Assembly: GCA_026874595.1 (NCBI GenBank)
Contig: CM049311.1
Location: forward strand, 57,496,453 to 57,560,452
Origin: Sipunculus nudus
Lineage: Eukaryota > Annelida > Sipuncula > Golfingiida > Sipunculidae
Reading direction: 5' to 3'
DNA: 64,000 nucleotides
In this document: piece after piece, positions 39,285 through 53,800 of the stretch
Numbering within the stretch: position 1 is the first letter of the stretch
Layout of the letters: each line of letters begins with the position of its first letter
The notes under the pieces: generated by a model
Database searches by the model: none
Seen by the model: only the letters and a program-made list of their open reading frames with translations
What the model was told of the DNA's origin: nothing
Position numbers and translations under genes: made by a program

Positions 39285-41768
39285 CACATTATACTTTATT
39301 TTCACATGATTTCATCTGGACAGTGATTATTTATTATCCGTATTAACACAGTGGCGAATTGCCGCATTTACACTGTGAAATGTAATGAAAATACATAGTA
39401 TTAACAGATAAATCTACATGGGATGTCACATTATGCGCTCATTGAAATACAAGCATGTCACTAGTTTCAGTGATACAAGAGTTCATTCTCAACCAAAGTG
39501 TTTGATGACATCATAATAGGTTTATTACATCATCATGTCACCACTGTGGTTACCATGACGTTAAGGCATGCCATCATCGTAACATTAAAATTGGGTTTCT
39601 TCTTACCCTTACATCTTCAACACAGTACTTCACATCAACATTAAGCAGTTGTGGGCAAGTTGGGGATTTCACCATGCGTTTGATATTTTGTATAGGCCTT
39701 AGATATAAATGACAGATTCAAACTGCAAAGATCTAAAATCCTATGAGGAACACACAATAATTGTGAGCCAATTTACTCATGGACATTTTATTAATGCAGT
39801 TGTTGTAACCAAAAGAACTATCACTGAGTCTGGTGTAAGCGGAGATAATCATGGTAACCATAATCATAGGATCACAGCGTATTATAAAGTTTATATAAAA
39901 AACTAGAGTATTAACAGCAAAGACACAAAAAGGGATAGCTTGTCCACAAAAACACTGTGAAATAGCGGGACTGGCTCTGAAACAATGTTATATACATGGA
40001 ACTATATGTGTACAGTGAAAATGATTTCTTCTTTATGTGCTTGTTTAAAATTAAACTTATTTGTATATTCACCACTGTTACAAATCAGGAGAATGAATCT
40101 ACACTTCAGTAAATGATCAGAGACAATAATAAACATTCCTGCCACAATATACAGTGAAATGAAACAAATAGCATGAAGATGACGGTAAATTGTATCTTTA
40201 CAGATACAATGTATACATTTTTACACAAAGTGTAGTAATTTTGACAGATGTGGGGGAAATTGGTGAGAAATAGGTACTGCATTGCATGTAATGGTATATC
40301 AGCAATACATATTTACCAATGATTTACATTTCTGTTACAGTTATCACTGAGACACAGCCTTTTTCCATATCATTAAAATGAAGTTTGCTATCAATAACAC
40401 TGATACTTTTAAATGGGAGATAATTTTCCTGACCTCTAAGGTAGATACAATACAAAATAATATGGTGTTTCATCTAGTAGCTGTGAGCATTAACTTGTTG
40501 TGGGTCTTTTATTCTGATATCTACTGGGTACAAAAATATGTCGAAAACAATCTAAAGAAAGGTTTGCAAACCCCAGCTCCAGAACTACCTACATTTTCTA
40601 AATCTATACAAATCTGGATCTACTGGCCCATGCAACCTGATTTGCAAGCAAGCTTGCTGTACCATTTATTCATATCAAAATGTGTTTCATTGCTTATTAG
40701 CAGAGATTTACCAAATTACAGGTTTAATTAAAACACCATTCCTTCAGTGCCAGTAAATGCAATAAGACCCACAGTAAGCTGAAAAAGCGAGACTAATCTG
40801 TCTGCCATGTAAGACAGTCTTCACCAGGGTCATTCTCTGAGTATATCCAGATATATATATTATATATATATCAGACTATAACATCAAGCCTTCTCTGATG
40901 AGGTATATTTTAGTGTAGACAACAAAACCTCAGTTAATGCCAACAACCTGTCCCCAATATATGTTTGGAAAACACAAAACATTAACAGGGTATTTTTTCT
41001 AATTCTATGTCCAACGCTTAATCAATTATCTTACTTACCTCAGAATATAAAAACCCCCAAGTCAGTCAAAAAGGCTCTGTTGTATTAACACTTATTAAAT
41101 ACACCACATGTTAAGAGGTTCCAACGCCATATTTTTCATTTACTCGATACGTCATTTACATTGATAAATTGAACATAAGAAATACACTACCTAGACTTAG
41201 TTCTAAACTCCTTCAGATTGGTGAGATTATATATTAATATTGTTAGTGCTAAAGCCAGCATGAATCAGGTGTTAATTTACAAGGTTAATCATTCGTATGG
41301 CATTGTACAACAACAAACAATAACATAAGTCTATAAACACAATTTCTTAGGTGATATGGTCAAAGCTTGGTACCTATTTGCACACAAACTATGTACAAGT
41401 CTCTACTAAGAGTACAAGAAAATAAACACAGCAGAATATTTTCTATTTTGGTTATTTTAAATGATTTCCTACAACTATAGATACACTGTATGCATGTTGT
41501 ACTCTAACAATAATAACAAGTGTGGTCTAATATTCATGCTAAACAGGACAAAACTGTACAAAATCTGTTGGCGTCTGTTTAATCCAGATGGAGAAGTATC
41601 CTCCGTCCATGCACATATCCACATGTATAGTACTCGATCAGACAATCGGGAAAATTCCTAGAAGTGAAACTAAGCCAAAGTTTTTCTTGGAAAGGTTGGT
41701 ATTTTATCTATGTCTGTTGGTGGTGTAATTAAAATAAGAGCCACGCACTTCAACGTTCTGTATTGTCC
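39285..41768 (-). other. Possible 3' UTR of the distal SNX3 isoform
   Basis: The sequence between the distal stop codon (41769) and an AATAAA on the minus strand at about 39293-39300 is AT-rich and, unlike the neighbouring DNA, nearly free of the repeat families seen elsewhere. A long 3' UTR is plausible. No transcript evidence is available. Confidence 0.35.
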
Positions 41769-41874
41769 TTATGCATTGCGGACCTTACCCGGCACATATT
41801 GTTTGTCTATTATCGGCTCTGTCAGAAATATATGTAAGCATCGCTCGTTCTGTGCCAGTGGATGCCCAGCTACT
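41769..41874 (-). CDS. SNX3: SNX3 alternative last exon 4b (distal)
   Basis: 106 nt after acceptor GATTTCAG. It encodes VAGHPLAQNERCLHIFLTEP then IIDKQYVPGKVRNA and a TAA stop. It is 4.3 kb beyond exon 4a, with the same length, phase and stop position but many silent differences. Its first base completes the lysine codon as AAA. Confidence 0.92.
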
Positions 41875-44800
41875 CTGAAATCACATCAACCACACCAGAA
41901 AAGGTGCATTATAGTTAAACAGGCTAACATAACATTGATCATGTTACTATTACTATAACAGTAACTCATACATGTATATTATAAATTTAAAATTATTGGT
42001 TTTCCCATCAGTCAACACAGCATGTTGTATCATTACAAACCTGTACCCTCACCTTCCTGCTAGCAGGTACATCACTAATAATAATACTAATCACTACTGT
42101 GTTCAGTATGTGACATAACACCACTGAATTATGATAGTAACAACAATATTAGCATTTTATCAGAGCTGACAGACAATGTAAAATGTTGAAAATATCTCAA
42201 CTGTCACTCCCAATGAGACTAATATCACATTTAAAATGGCTTTCATTTTTTCTACCATCACTGCTCTAAGCAAACACAAAAATATTTATGTTTGGTATTC
42301 ACACTTGTGCTTTTCACTTTGTTTAACTCACATGTCTGTTATTCTCTGAGTTTGTTCGTGTGTGTTATTTGTCATTATAGGCTGATAACTTTTCTAATTT
42401 AAACAATGCCCTGGTTTGGTTTCTCAGCTCCAGTTATAAATAAATACTTCATTCTAGGAGGTACAACATATTCATCTCAATGCATTTAAAACATATGAAC
42501 AAGGGACCTGTGGGTCATGGCGCACAGCTGAAATTAATTATGAGAATAATTTTATAATCAGCTGGATTTGTCACCAAGTGTATGTTTATAAGCTTTATCA
42601 AAATGTGGGTCCTGTGGTCAAGTCTGAAGCTAATCTGTCTGTCAGAGCTGGAGTTGTCATCCATTGACTATTTTGTGAATAGATGGGCCCTGTGACCTTG
42701 ATCTTTGACCCTGCGAACCCAAAATCATTAAGGTTCATCTCCTATTTGCAGGCAACTATTTGTTGGGGAAATGATGAAACACTATTTATTCATATATATG
42801 AAAAAGAATCATGGCAATCAATGCATTAGTTATTCAGATAGGAGCTTTTGTATCTAATTTTTAATTATTCTGGGGGGGGGGGGGGGGTTACTTACAAGCC
42901 TCATAGCTTGGAGGATACAGGTCACAGTAACATAATTTCAGGTTACCAAGGAAATTTTTATAGAATTCAATGGGTATTTAGTTAAGCTGGCCATATAAGA
43001 GGTGACATGTCACTCGACATGTTGCCTCATGTATGGCCAGCTTTAGAAGTTTCTACGTCTAGCAGATATGATTTGTGCCCTGTTAACGGACAGACCAACA
43101 GACCGACAGACAACAGACAATGAGTAATCACTAAAGCTCAGTTGACTTTCAGTCAGCTGAGCTAAAAAATTAATGATTTAATCTTAGGAACTGTTTGTAT
43201 ACTACATGCTGAAAGCATCAAACTGAAAGATTTAAACAAAATTATAATAGATAAACAAACAAAAAAATAAACCAATCAGGAAATGTAAGGCAATCTCACA
43301 AATCAAATTAATGAGGGAAAATAAAAACAAAAAAAAAAAGAAATCAAATGAGACAAAGGGAAACCTTGCTTTGCTTTTTATGACTAATAAAAAAAACTAT
43401 AATCTTTTTTTTTGTCCTTTCAGTTAAACACAGATTTTGTATCTTTTCTAATTTTATGATATATTAATATACCATTTAATTAATGCATAATTCAATATAC
43501 TGAATGAACCCAGATAATAACCTTTATCATCCTACATCTATTCCTAACAAAATTTTAAAACTCAAATGGAAATAATGTTTCATTCTAAGAGAAATTCATG
43601 CAAAACATTAATAATATTTTTTACAACAACCTGAGGTCCTGTTGGTTAGATGAAATTTGTTTTTCAGTTTAACAGTCACTAATTTATCCATGCGTGGGGG
43701 GGGGGGTTCTTAAATTTATAAATTCAGAGTCCCCGTCATTCTGGTGCCACAAGATAAATAAACAAAGACTTCCCTCTTTACATATTTACATATGAATCAA
43801 ACCTGGATTGAAAATATTAAAATTTTACTTGCATATGGAACTGTTGCCGCAATATGTGAGAATTCTTAGAAATAAACTGTATCATGCTCCTGGTTTATCA
43901 GAATTTTCCACTTAATATTTCATGTGGTGCAAAAAAAATGAGAATATGGATACAAGAACCTGAGATTATGCAGTCCTGCCACCCCAAACAAAAGTTGTTT
44001 GAATAATGCTTTTTCAGGGTTAACTAGTTAACTCAAGGGTCTTGGGTTACAGACAGCAGCTTTAGGCATTTAAAACCACAAATGGAGGAAATAAGGTTAA
44101 AGCGTACCTTCATGTATATTTGTCAATATTTATATCTAAATTAAGTATACTGCTAAATGAACGAGATTCACGAAAAGCACATGCATATGAGATCTACATG
44201 CAAACAGAAAAAGATACGGTTAATGCTGTGCACCAACATTCCTGAAATGTTTCCTTGCTGCATTGCTTATGTGCATTTACCAAATCTTTTTTGGCTTAAA
44301 AATGCTTTTTATAGGAATATATATTATCAAGATTTATCCCACTTCCACAGTTATGAAAGTGAGGTGGCACTGGAATTAGTTCATGAAAGTTTTTTCAAAG
44401 TCAGCATTTGGGTCAACACAAAAAAAAACACCTCTTCCCTTATGACATCCAATGTGAATAGCCCTCCACTCATTATACAAGGGGTGGAAAAGTTGAAGCT
44501 CTAAATTAAATCTGTTATGCACTACTTATTAAAAGTGTTAATGGTTTTTTCCAACCTTGGTGTCTGCAGGATGGGGCATATTATTTACAAAGGGATCCCT
44601 GTTAATACAGCCATAAGGCAGTCTAAAGTCCAGATGCCAGGGATAATACTGTATAATTATTTTCAAAGTGAATATTTATCACTATCTATGTGCATGGTGG
44701 AATAAGGTAAGTGGTGTTAGGGGAATCAGGGCAGTAGAAATCACATTCAAAAGCCTTAAAACCTAAATAACATACAGAAGAAATAAGAAAAAAAAAAATA

Positions 44801-47800
44801 AATGGTAAAAAATGAAAATAAAATATTTCTAATACTGCTATGCATTCCAACATATCCTGGAAAATTTGCAATAAATCAAAACAAATTTTACTCAGGAAAT
44901 GATTGTTTGGGAGTTCCTATCATACACTGCACGATTATAAAACAAATAAGCTTAAAACAATGGGTGTTCATGCCTTTTGTACTCCTATAAATTAAATTAT
45001 ATTTAAAAGAATAATGTGTATGTCTTTGTAAGGACAGTACTACTAAGTTTCCACGATGCTCAACCAATATAATAACTGCTTTCTTCTACTTGTGGTAAAT
45101 ACTGAAGGTATACACAGTAAACCAGCGAATTATGCATGAACCTGTAAGTTATTACTTAAGCACAAGCATTCTGACTTAAGCATTGTCCACATTGAGGTCT
45201 TACTATGTGTGTGAACTGCATGGAACCTTAAAGTGTTGTTTATTCCATTAAACAATTTTGTTTACAAAATCAAAACAAACTTTGATATAAAACTAATATT
45301 CACAAATCTGAATGAAAACTGGCTGTCTCCCTTTGAGTAAGATTTGTATGTGGCAAACTGCAGTAAGTTTAACAAAAGCGAACATGTTTCTAAATATGTT
45401 TCACCTATTTCAGTTGTGAATTTAGACTGAAATAGAAGTAAACACTTAACCAAAGATTAATTGTTGAACCTGTTATTTTGGGCTGAAAATATGTACATCA
45501 AAATATACTGGCATTATAAGGTGTTATGAATATCACCAGTCAATAATTTCAACAGCTCACATGATCATACCAAAATGTCTGAACAAAGTTAGCACCAGAT
45601 AATGTCATCAAAAAAAGGCCCGATCAGAAGTGAACATAAGGTAAAGGAGATAATTCAGAACCAACTCTACTATGACTTGATGACTATGATCTTGCTCAAC
45701 ATCTATACAACTTTTCTGTGAGCATATCTCAGTGGTGAACGATGATAAAACTGTCTTTCCTAACACTTAACAAACCCCTGTGTGTTGATATTCAATGAAA
45801 AGCTTGACTACAAATATCCATCACATGAAGTAAGCTTGTATCTTTGTAAACAATGAGTCAACATTGTAAAAGAGGCAGTGAGGTCATTTAGTAAAAGGCT
45901 AGCAAATTTGCAGTATTTTGTATGACAATATAAATCTCCATTATGGTTAAATACAGTATCAGCAATAAGGTCAGTAGTATTAACCTATTATTAAATATAT
46001 ATATATATATATATACACACACAGAGAATTTCATATTTCTCATGATGTAAAAGAAATCATCTAACTAATGAGAATGACTGACATAAATATAGGTAGGTGG
46101 AGCCTAGCCATATGACTGACAGGGGAGTATGAGCCTGTCAGGGCATGGTATGAGTTTCTATTGGCTGGTTTCTATACAGGGGCGGGATCACGTGGTGCGG
46201 ACTTTGCCAGGTACATAATTCTTGTCAATCACAGGCTCTAGCAGGAACATGTGCAGACAGCGCTCATTCTGAGCCAAGGGATGACCAGCCACCCTGCAAG
46301 AAGATAAGGTCCGTGGAAGTAGGCGAGCGCAGCATTAAAAGCTACAGGGATGAGATGACTTCTGTTGTCAATGCAAGGACAGCATCGTTCAGATAGGATT
46401 CAGTATGTCTGTGTGCAGTTATGCCAAGGTGCATATTCTTTGCCTTTTCAGGGTTCCCAGCACCTTCTGAAAACAACACTTTCTGAGTGTTCCTGTTATA
46501 TTTCCCTGACTGATATCTTTAACAAGCTTTAACAAGTGGCTACAGGAAAGCACCTTCAGTTAAATACTGGAAACTACACACTACATCTCATGTTGCACTG
46601 GCTTAAAACCATCCAATGTTTGATAATTGTCAAACCTCTGATTTTATCCTAAAACTTTAGTGTCTGACATACATTCATGGAGCCCTCTCATTTTAGTAAT
46701 ATAGAAATGTGGTTTCATTTTTTTCCCAGGTTAATTAGAATGGCTGGGAACCCTGAATCCATATAAAAATTCAATGTTTTCTCCTTACATTCTGAAAACC
46801 ATTATGCAAATATTACATCATTGTTAACTTTATGCTTAAGTTGTGTATTCCTGTTGTGGTCAGATTCTTGATCAGTGCACAATTAAGTATGTCCACAAAA
46901 CTTTGCCTGAATCAAAATATTGACTGGGAACTTTTGTTAACAGTAACACAACATGCAATGATGCTGGTCTGGTTTTAGTTATTTATGTGTCTCTATAAAT
47001 AGTTAGTGTTGTGAAATGAAGAAGATAAAGACTAAACAGCATGCATCTGCGAAACAGAATTCATTTGACAATAAATGTCTTGATAAAGAACAGTTGTAGC
47101 CCTTACTGTACACAACAAATACAAACAGAATTCATTTTTCCTTTACAGAAGCTGTTATCACTTATTTCTTTTTATCGTTAACTGTTATCTTTAAGCTAAG
47201 AATAACCACTGATAATTCAATGGAACTGATAAGGGAAACACTTGGTCATAATCCAGGATAATCTGACACAAACTAAAAAACATAAATTATTGCTGTGTCT
47301 GCTAAAGTAACAATTCCTTACCATTGCACACTGGTAGTGTATCTTCTAAATCACCAGTATGAATAAATTCCAAACAGTTGAATGCTATATTTTGCAACTG
47401 AATGAAATTAAAATGTATGGAAAAGGTTGCTCATCTGAAACTTTAGAAGCAACATGCCACACAAAACACTGGTTTTTCACCAGAATTTGAAGTCAAACTT
47501 GCAACCACAAACTGACAAACTTATATCTAAATAGGTAGGTGTATGACAGGAGAAGAGCCAAAATAAAACACTCCAAAGCTGTTGTGCACAAATGCTTGAA
47601 AACGTGAACACATACCACTTGGATATGCTTCAGAATGAGAAAAGGTTATACATGAAAGATATAGGTTATTAACATTTTTGAGTGTTTACCTGGAACATGT
47701 TAATAGTTGACCAACTTTTAAGGTAGCATCGCTGGCAAAATCATCTTAATTGAAACTAGAATACGGGTAGTCGACAAGCGACTACGTGTATCCGCCAAAA

Positions 47801-50800
47801 TCAGAGAAGGACAGGTGAAGTAAGGCATTGATTGAGTGGCAAGGGGATATAGAGTTACATGTGTTAAATATTAGAATGGATCTCTGCCACATAAACATGA
47901 TTGTAGGTGGCGCCACCTGTTATTTGAACGAGAAACTATCCAAGATATATACACATGCAAAATTTCATATGGAAAAGTCAAACCACAGCAGAGATATGAG
48001 TAATTTTATCCTACAGCAGACAAACAGATGGACGCTGTGCAAAAATGGCTGCAGGTGGCGCCACCATTTTTGTTCATGTTATAAAGCTATCCAAGGGCTA
48101 CATTTGTGTAAAATTTTTTTCCTGATCAGTTAAACGGTTCCTGAGTTATATGGATTTATGTGTGGAGTGTTAACGTGAATGTAGGTGGCGCCACCTGTCA
48201 TAAAATCAAGAAAGCTATCTAGGATGTATACACATGCCGAATTTTAGGTGAATTAGTCAAACCACTGCAGAGATATGAGTGATTTTAACCCCAGGCAGAT
48301 GAACAAATGGACACTGTGCAAACATGGTTGCAGGTGGCGCCACCTTTTGTTGTGTATGTAATAAAGCTATCCCAGGGCTACATTTGTGTAAAATTTTTTT
48401 CCGGATCGGTCAAACGGTTCCCGAGATATATGGGATTATGTGTGGAGCGTTAACGTGAATGTAGGTGGCGCCACCTGTCACAAAATCAAGAAAGCTATCT
48501 AGGATGTATATGCATGCCGAATTTTAGGTGAATTAGTCAAACCACTGCAGAGATATGAGTGATTTTAACCCCAGGCGGATGAACAGATGGACACTGTGCA
48601 AACATGGTTGCAGGTGGCGCCACCTTTTGTTGTGTATGTTATAAAGCTATCCCAGGGCTACATTTGTGTAAAATTTTTTTCCGGATCGGTCAAATGGTTC
48701 CCGAGATATATGGGATTATGTGTGGAGCGTTAACGTGAATGTAGGTGGCGCCACCTGTCACAAAATCAAGAAAGCTATCTAGGATGTATATGCATGCCGA
48801 AATTTAGGTGAATTAGTCAAATCACTGCAGAGATATGAGTGATTTTAACCCCAGGCAGATGAACAGATGGACACTGTGCAAACATGGTTGCAGGTGGCGC
48901 CACCTTTTGTTGTGTATGTTATAAAGCTTTCCCAGGGCTACATTTGTGTAAAATTTTTTTCCGGATCGGTCAAACGGTTCCCGAGATATATGGGTTTATG
49001 TGTGGAAACAGACGCACAAACGGACGCTGGGCAGAGACGAAAGGTCAGAGGTCAAGGTCACTTGGTTAGGCACCAGTTCACATGTGACCCGATAATTTGT
49101 GTAAGTTTCGGAAAAATCTGTCCAGTAGTCTCAGAGGAGTTCTCCGGAAACGAACGCGGCGGCGGCGGCGGCGGCGGAACCCGGTCAAAAACATAGTATC
49201 CGCAAAACTTCGTTTTGGCGGATACAAAAATCAATTAAAAGGCTGTTTCAGATTCATATTTGACTCTATAAAGTATAAACCATTTTAAACTGGTTACAGA
49301 GCTTTTTCAAATGATAAATTAAAATTGATTTTTTTTTTTATTTTGATTCAATAAAGAAACAGAGATTTCATTTTTAAACATGAGAGAAAAATGGTAGAGA
49401 AAAAATAACAAGAGCACCGCAAACATGCATAATATGTTGTCGTGTATCTGGTGACCTCTGACCCCATTGAATATGTGTTAAATCTGCTGAGAATTTAATT
49501 GAGGTGAAAATATGTATATTGAGTTTCATGAAAATCTAAGGATTTTTGTTAAGTCACCACGGTGCCTCAAAAGTGCAGTGACCTCTGACCTCATTAAATA
49601 TGCTTGGATTTTGCTGGAAATCAAACTTAGGCAAGATATTTTATTGATTAACATTTCTGACAAGTTATATCAAAATCCTTTATATTCATTTCGTGGCGAA
49701 ACAACTCAAAGTAGCCTTAATGACCCATGACCCTATATTAAATATGCGTGAATTTTGCCGATAATCAAACTTGGGGGAGATAATATGGTGGTTAGTAGCT
49801 ATGGTGAGTTTGGTGAAAATCCAACAAAGCCATGGAGAGTTTTTGTGGTGACACTAAAAGTTAGCGGACAGACAGACGGACTGTGGGTATACCATAATAC
49901 TCCTGCACATGAGGGGCGTATAAATATGATTTAGAGATATTGTCGTATATTAGCCCATCAAAAAATGGTTTGCTGTACCTGGTCGCTTAAAAACTTGAGT
50001 GCCATTTAAAAATTTTAAATCACATTGTATGTGAATTTTGTAAACACATGTACCATAAGAAAGAGCTCTGTACCAGGTTTAAATGATATATACTATATGG
50101 GGTCCAATGTGCATTTTAAACAGCATTATTTTTTATTTCAAAATTAGTTTTTTTTTGCCAGGGATGCTATCACAACAATGGTTACAAGCGATATTTGAGA
50201 CCTTGTATAGTTACATGGTGAATCAGAAGTTCTGTTAAAGCATGTTAGCACTAGGAGGGTATAGGTATTTGGGAAAGCTGGGGTTGTGGCATATTCATTT
50301 AAATACAGGAAGGTCAAGGCAATGCCAAGCAGAAATGTAAAAAAAATCTTTAAAATCCAGAATGCTAGCTCACATCAAGAGGTATAAATAACTGATAACA
50401 ACTATGTGTGGTAAGTAATAATTCACATGCTGTGTGACAGTTCTGGGTATACCGTAGTTAACATTCAGTTGAAGGAAGTGAATTTAACACTGTAGTTTGA
50501 AACAAAGTTGAACAAAGCAAAGCCACATAAAATTCATTGTCTTACCCGGAAATTGGTATAAAAAAGCATAACAAATATGGTAAAAATTCAGTCATGATCA
50601 CCTTATATTTTTTTCATATTCTATTTCGTTTTAAGGCAAAATCACATTTCCATGGATCTGCATTGATATACTCCTGGCAAAAGTCCAGAATGGTACAAGA
50701 AGATTAATGTTATTTAGATGTTATTACCCAACTCAGTATAACATCTGCATTATGGTCAGTTCATTTCTAAGAATGAGTTATATAATCGAGACAAACATTT

Positions 50801-53800
50801 CCTTCACTGCCAGTGAATCATATTTAAAAATGTATTCAACCTTTTTAAAACTTTTTTTTATGATTTTCACATTTTTTTTCATATAATAGCTTGATATACT
50901 GATCTGACTATGCCATATATCCAAAAAGGATATATATTATTTTATAGAATTTTTTGTGAAGCTTGACTTGAAAGTTTTATCATAATGATGTGAACACAAG
51001 TAATAGGTTCATGGTGATCAGACCAGTATTTGTTTTGCTTTTGAGTTAACTGAATATCAGATCAAACAAAATAACAAAATTGTATCTTAAATATCAAAAC
51101 AGAGACAACAATCATAAGGACTACATGGAGGAATTTTTATGGATCATTCTACAAATGTTCATAAAAGTCTGACTTAAAAAATATTCTTTAGCAATGAGCA
51201 TGAGTGAATCTGCATGGATAAGGACTATCTGTTGTGACTTTTAAGCTTAGGATTATAAAAGCTGTAAGCACTGGATAAAGGCCTATCAATAAGAGGCTAA
51301 AATGTTGAGCCCTGCTGACCTTAAATTTAATAGGCAATTGGCCTGCTGTAAAGTCAAAGCAAAGCTGCAAAGAAGGAAGTGCAAGTCTCCTATTCCATAG
51401 TATGTGACCTTAATTAACTGGAGAGTAATACATATGTGCTTTGGATGTTATCTAAGATTGTTTTTAATGTACTGAATGACTGTAACAAACAAGGGACCTA
51501 TGGGTCACGACGCTCAGCTGTTATATATGATAAAAAATATTTTTTAGAAATGAGGCACATGCTGGTTTTGTGTGGTAATAAATATAAGCTGTATTATGAG
51601 TTGTGGGTGTTTAGCTTATGTATGATTTTGATAGTATCTTTGGAGACAGGGAAGAGGATTGATTTCATTTATTTTATTAACAAATGGAGTGCTATTGTCA
51701 CACAGATTTTGACTTGGCCATATAACTTATAAGCAGAACATATAATATAAGAGTTTAACTATTTATTAAAAAATTACAAATATTGTCCCAAATATAATTT
51801 TTATTAAAAATAATAAGAGAATCATTTGATTTTTTAAAATGAAATATAACTGATATGATTATTAAAATAATATTAAAGAATATATTCATGAATGCATTCA
51901 TGAATACATTTTGAAAGTATTTGCACGAGTATTCATATACTTTCATTTTTACCTGAATTCCCATTCTTTATGCAAGAAATTTTATAATGGAATACATAAT
52001 CATATTCGTATTTAAATACAATTACAATGTATTTGCACCATGTCTGGTATTTATTCAGTTTTCACCAAACAATGATTTTGAGAATCCAGAATATACAAAA
52101 TTCACACATTTAAATAATGATCATAAGTACCTGGTTTTATGGCTTTTATTTATATTAAAAAATAACTGTAAAAAATTCATTTTGGACTAATTTCACATCA
52201 ATGTACACACTAGACACAGTAGGAATCTAGATTAATATTATCAACTGCATCTTTGTCTATCATTAATTTCCTTCATATAATCCCTAATGATTAGTAATGA
52301 ATAATATGATTTACTTCTTTATCATTAAAAATGAACTGAAAAATGCCATAGGTGACTGCATGGTGTTATTTGGAATATGTGACATTCTACCCATCGATAC
52401 AAGATTCTTATGTCATCAGTAACTGCAAGTTAATTTCCTGTTATTATAAACTAACAAATTCCTTTTCTATTTTTCTTTAATTTGTTATTAAAAACCAAGA
52501 AAAATTTATTAATTTATTGTTTATTGTTATGTTGTTGGTTAAAACTACTAGATGAGTTGGGTTGGACACCTGGATCAACTGTGGCTGGCCCATAAGCTGC
52601 CATGATTCTCGCCTCAAGCGTGCATAATTTGATGAAAGGTCAACAAGGTCAACATACAGGTGACTCAAGAGGGGCTGATGAGAGCCAAAGTCTGACAGGG
52701 TCTCATAAAAAACATTAATAAAAGCTACAATATTTGGCCAATTTCTTTCAGCTTTCTAAACTAAAAAGCTGATATCCTTATGTGTGCATGATATGAAAAT
52801 TATATCAACAGTGCTCTCAGGAAACAAACGTGCCATGGTCACAGTTGGGCAAAATTTAAGGTACTAATTTTATATTTATACTAATAACTTATAAAATTTG
52901 AAAAATTCAGAACTAATTTTGGGTATTCAATTGAATCTTGATTAAATAATGTTACATCCCTGACAATAAAATCTCTAGCTTCAGCAATGCCCTTGTTAAG
53001 GGAGTAAATATATTTCTTGATTTTTTACAAAGTGCATTATGTTTGGGCCCATAACTTAAAAAAAATACACAATACTGACATCATTTCTGGCATGTGCATA
53101 GCGAATGTATAGAAAAATATGTATATTATATATGATCAAAGTCAGATCAGTGGTTTTGATATTAGGCAGTCTTAAAGTGTAACAATGGGTTTTTAATGGA
53201 AAAATGAAGTTTTTCATTGATATCTCGAAGGAATTAAGTCCTAGTGACCAAATTCTTGGCATGGTAGGGGATTTTGGAGAAATCTAACTGTATGCCAAAT
53301 TTAAGGAACTTAGAGCTGAAGCTCCGGAGCTGAGCTCTAGCAAACTGCATACCACTAGCAATATATGACATGGTGCTTGAAAACTTGAATAAAATCTACA
53401 GTTTTTGATCAACTGGTTTCAAATTTTTGGTGTTAACAGTTGAAATGCTAACAAAAACATGCTGTGAAAATTAAATCCACAGCAGTTACAGCAAAAAAAA
53501 CGTGCCATGGTCAAAGTTGGGCAAAATTTAAGGTACCAATTTTTTATTTTTGCTAATATTTTAAAAAATTTAAAAGATTTTGATCTAATTTTGGGTATAC
53601 AATTTAATTTTGATTAATAAAAGTAATATTACTGGAAAAAAAAGTGCTTAGCTTTAACAAGTTTTGTGTTAAGTGATAACATTTCTTTCCTGATTATTTA
53701 CAAAATGCATTATGTTTGGGCCCATAACTTTTTTTAAATTATATAATACAGACGTAATTTCTGGCATGTACATAGGAATTATATAGAGGATTATTTATAG

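Noticed and set aside
41710-41958. 82-codon plus-strand frame
   Set aside because: It is the antisense shadow of SNX3 exon 4b on the minus strand.
47903-49025. Possible CRISPR-like regular array
   Set aside because: The whole 280-bp unit is repeated with no unique spacers. It is an eukaryotic tandem repeat inside a mobile element.
49097-49288. Arginine-run frame near 49160
   Set aside because: It results from the GGC trinucleotide run in the repeat tail.
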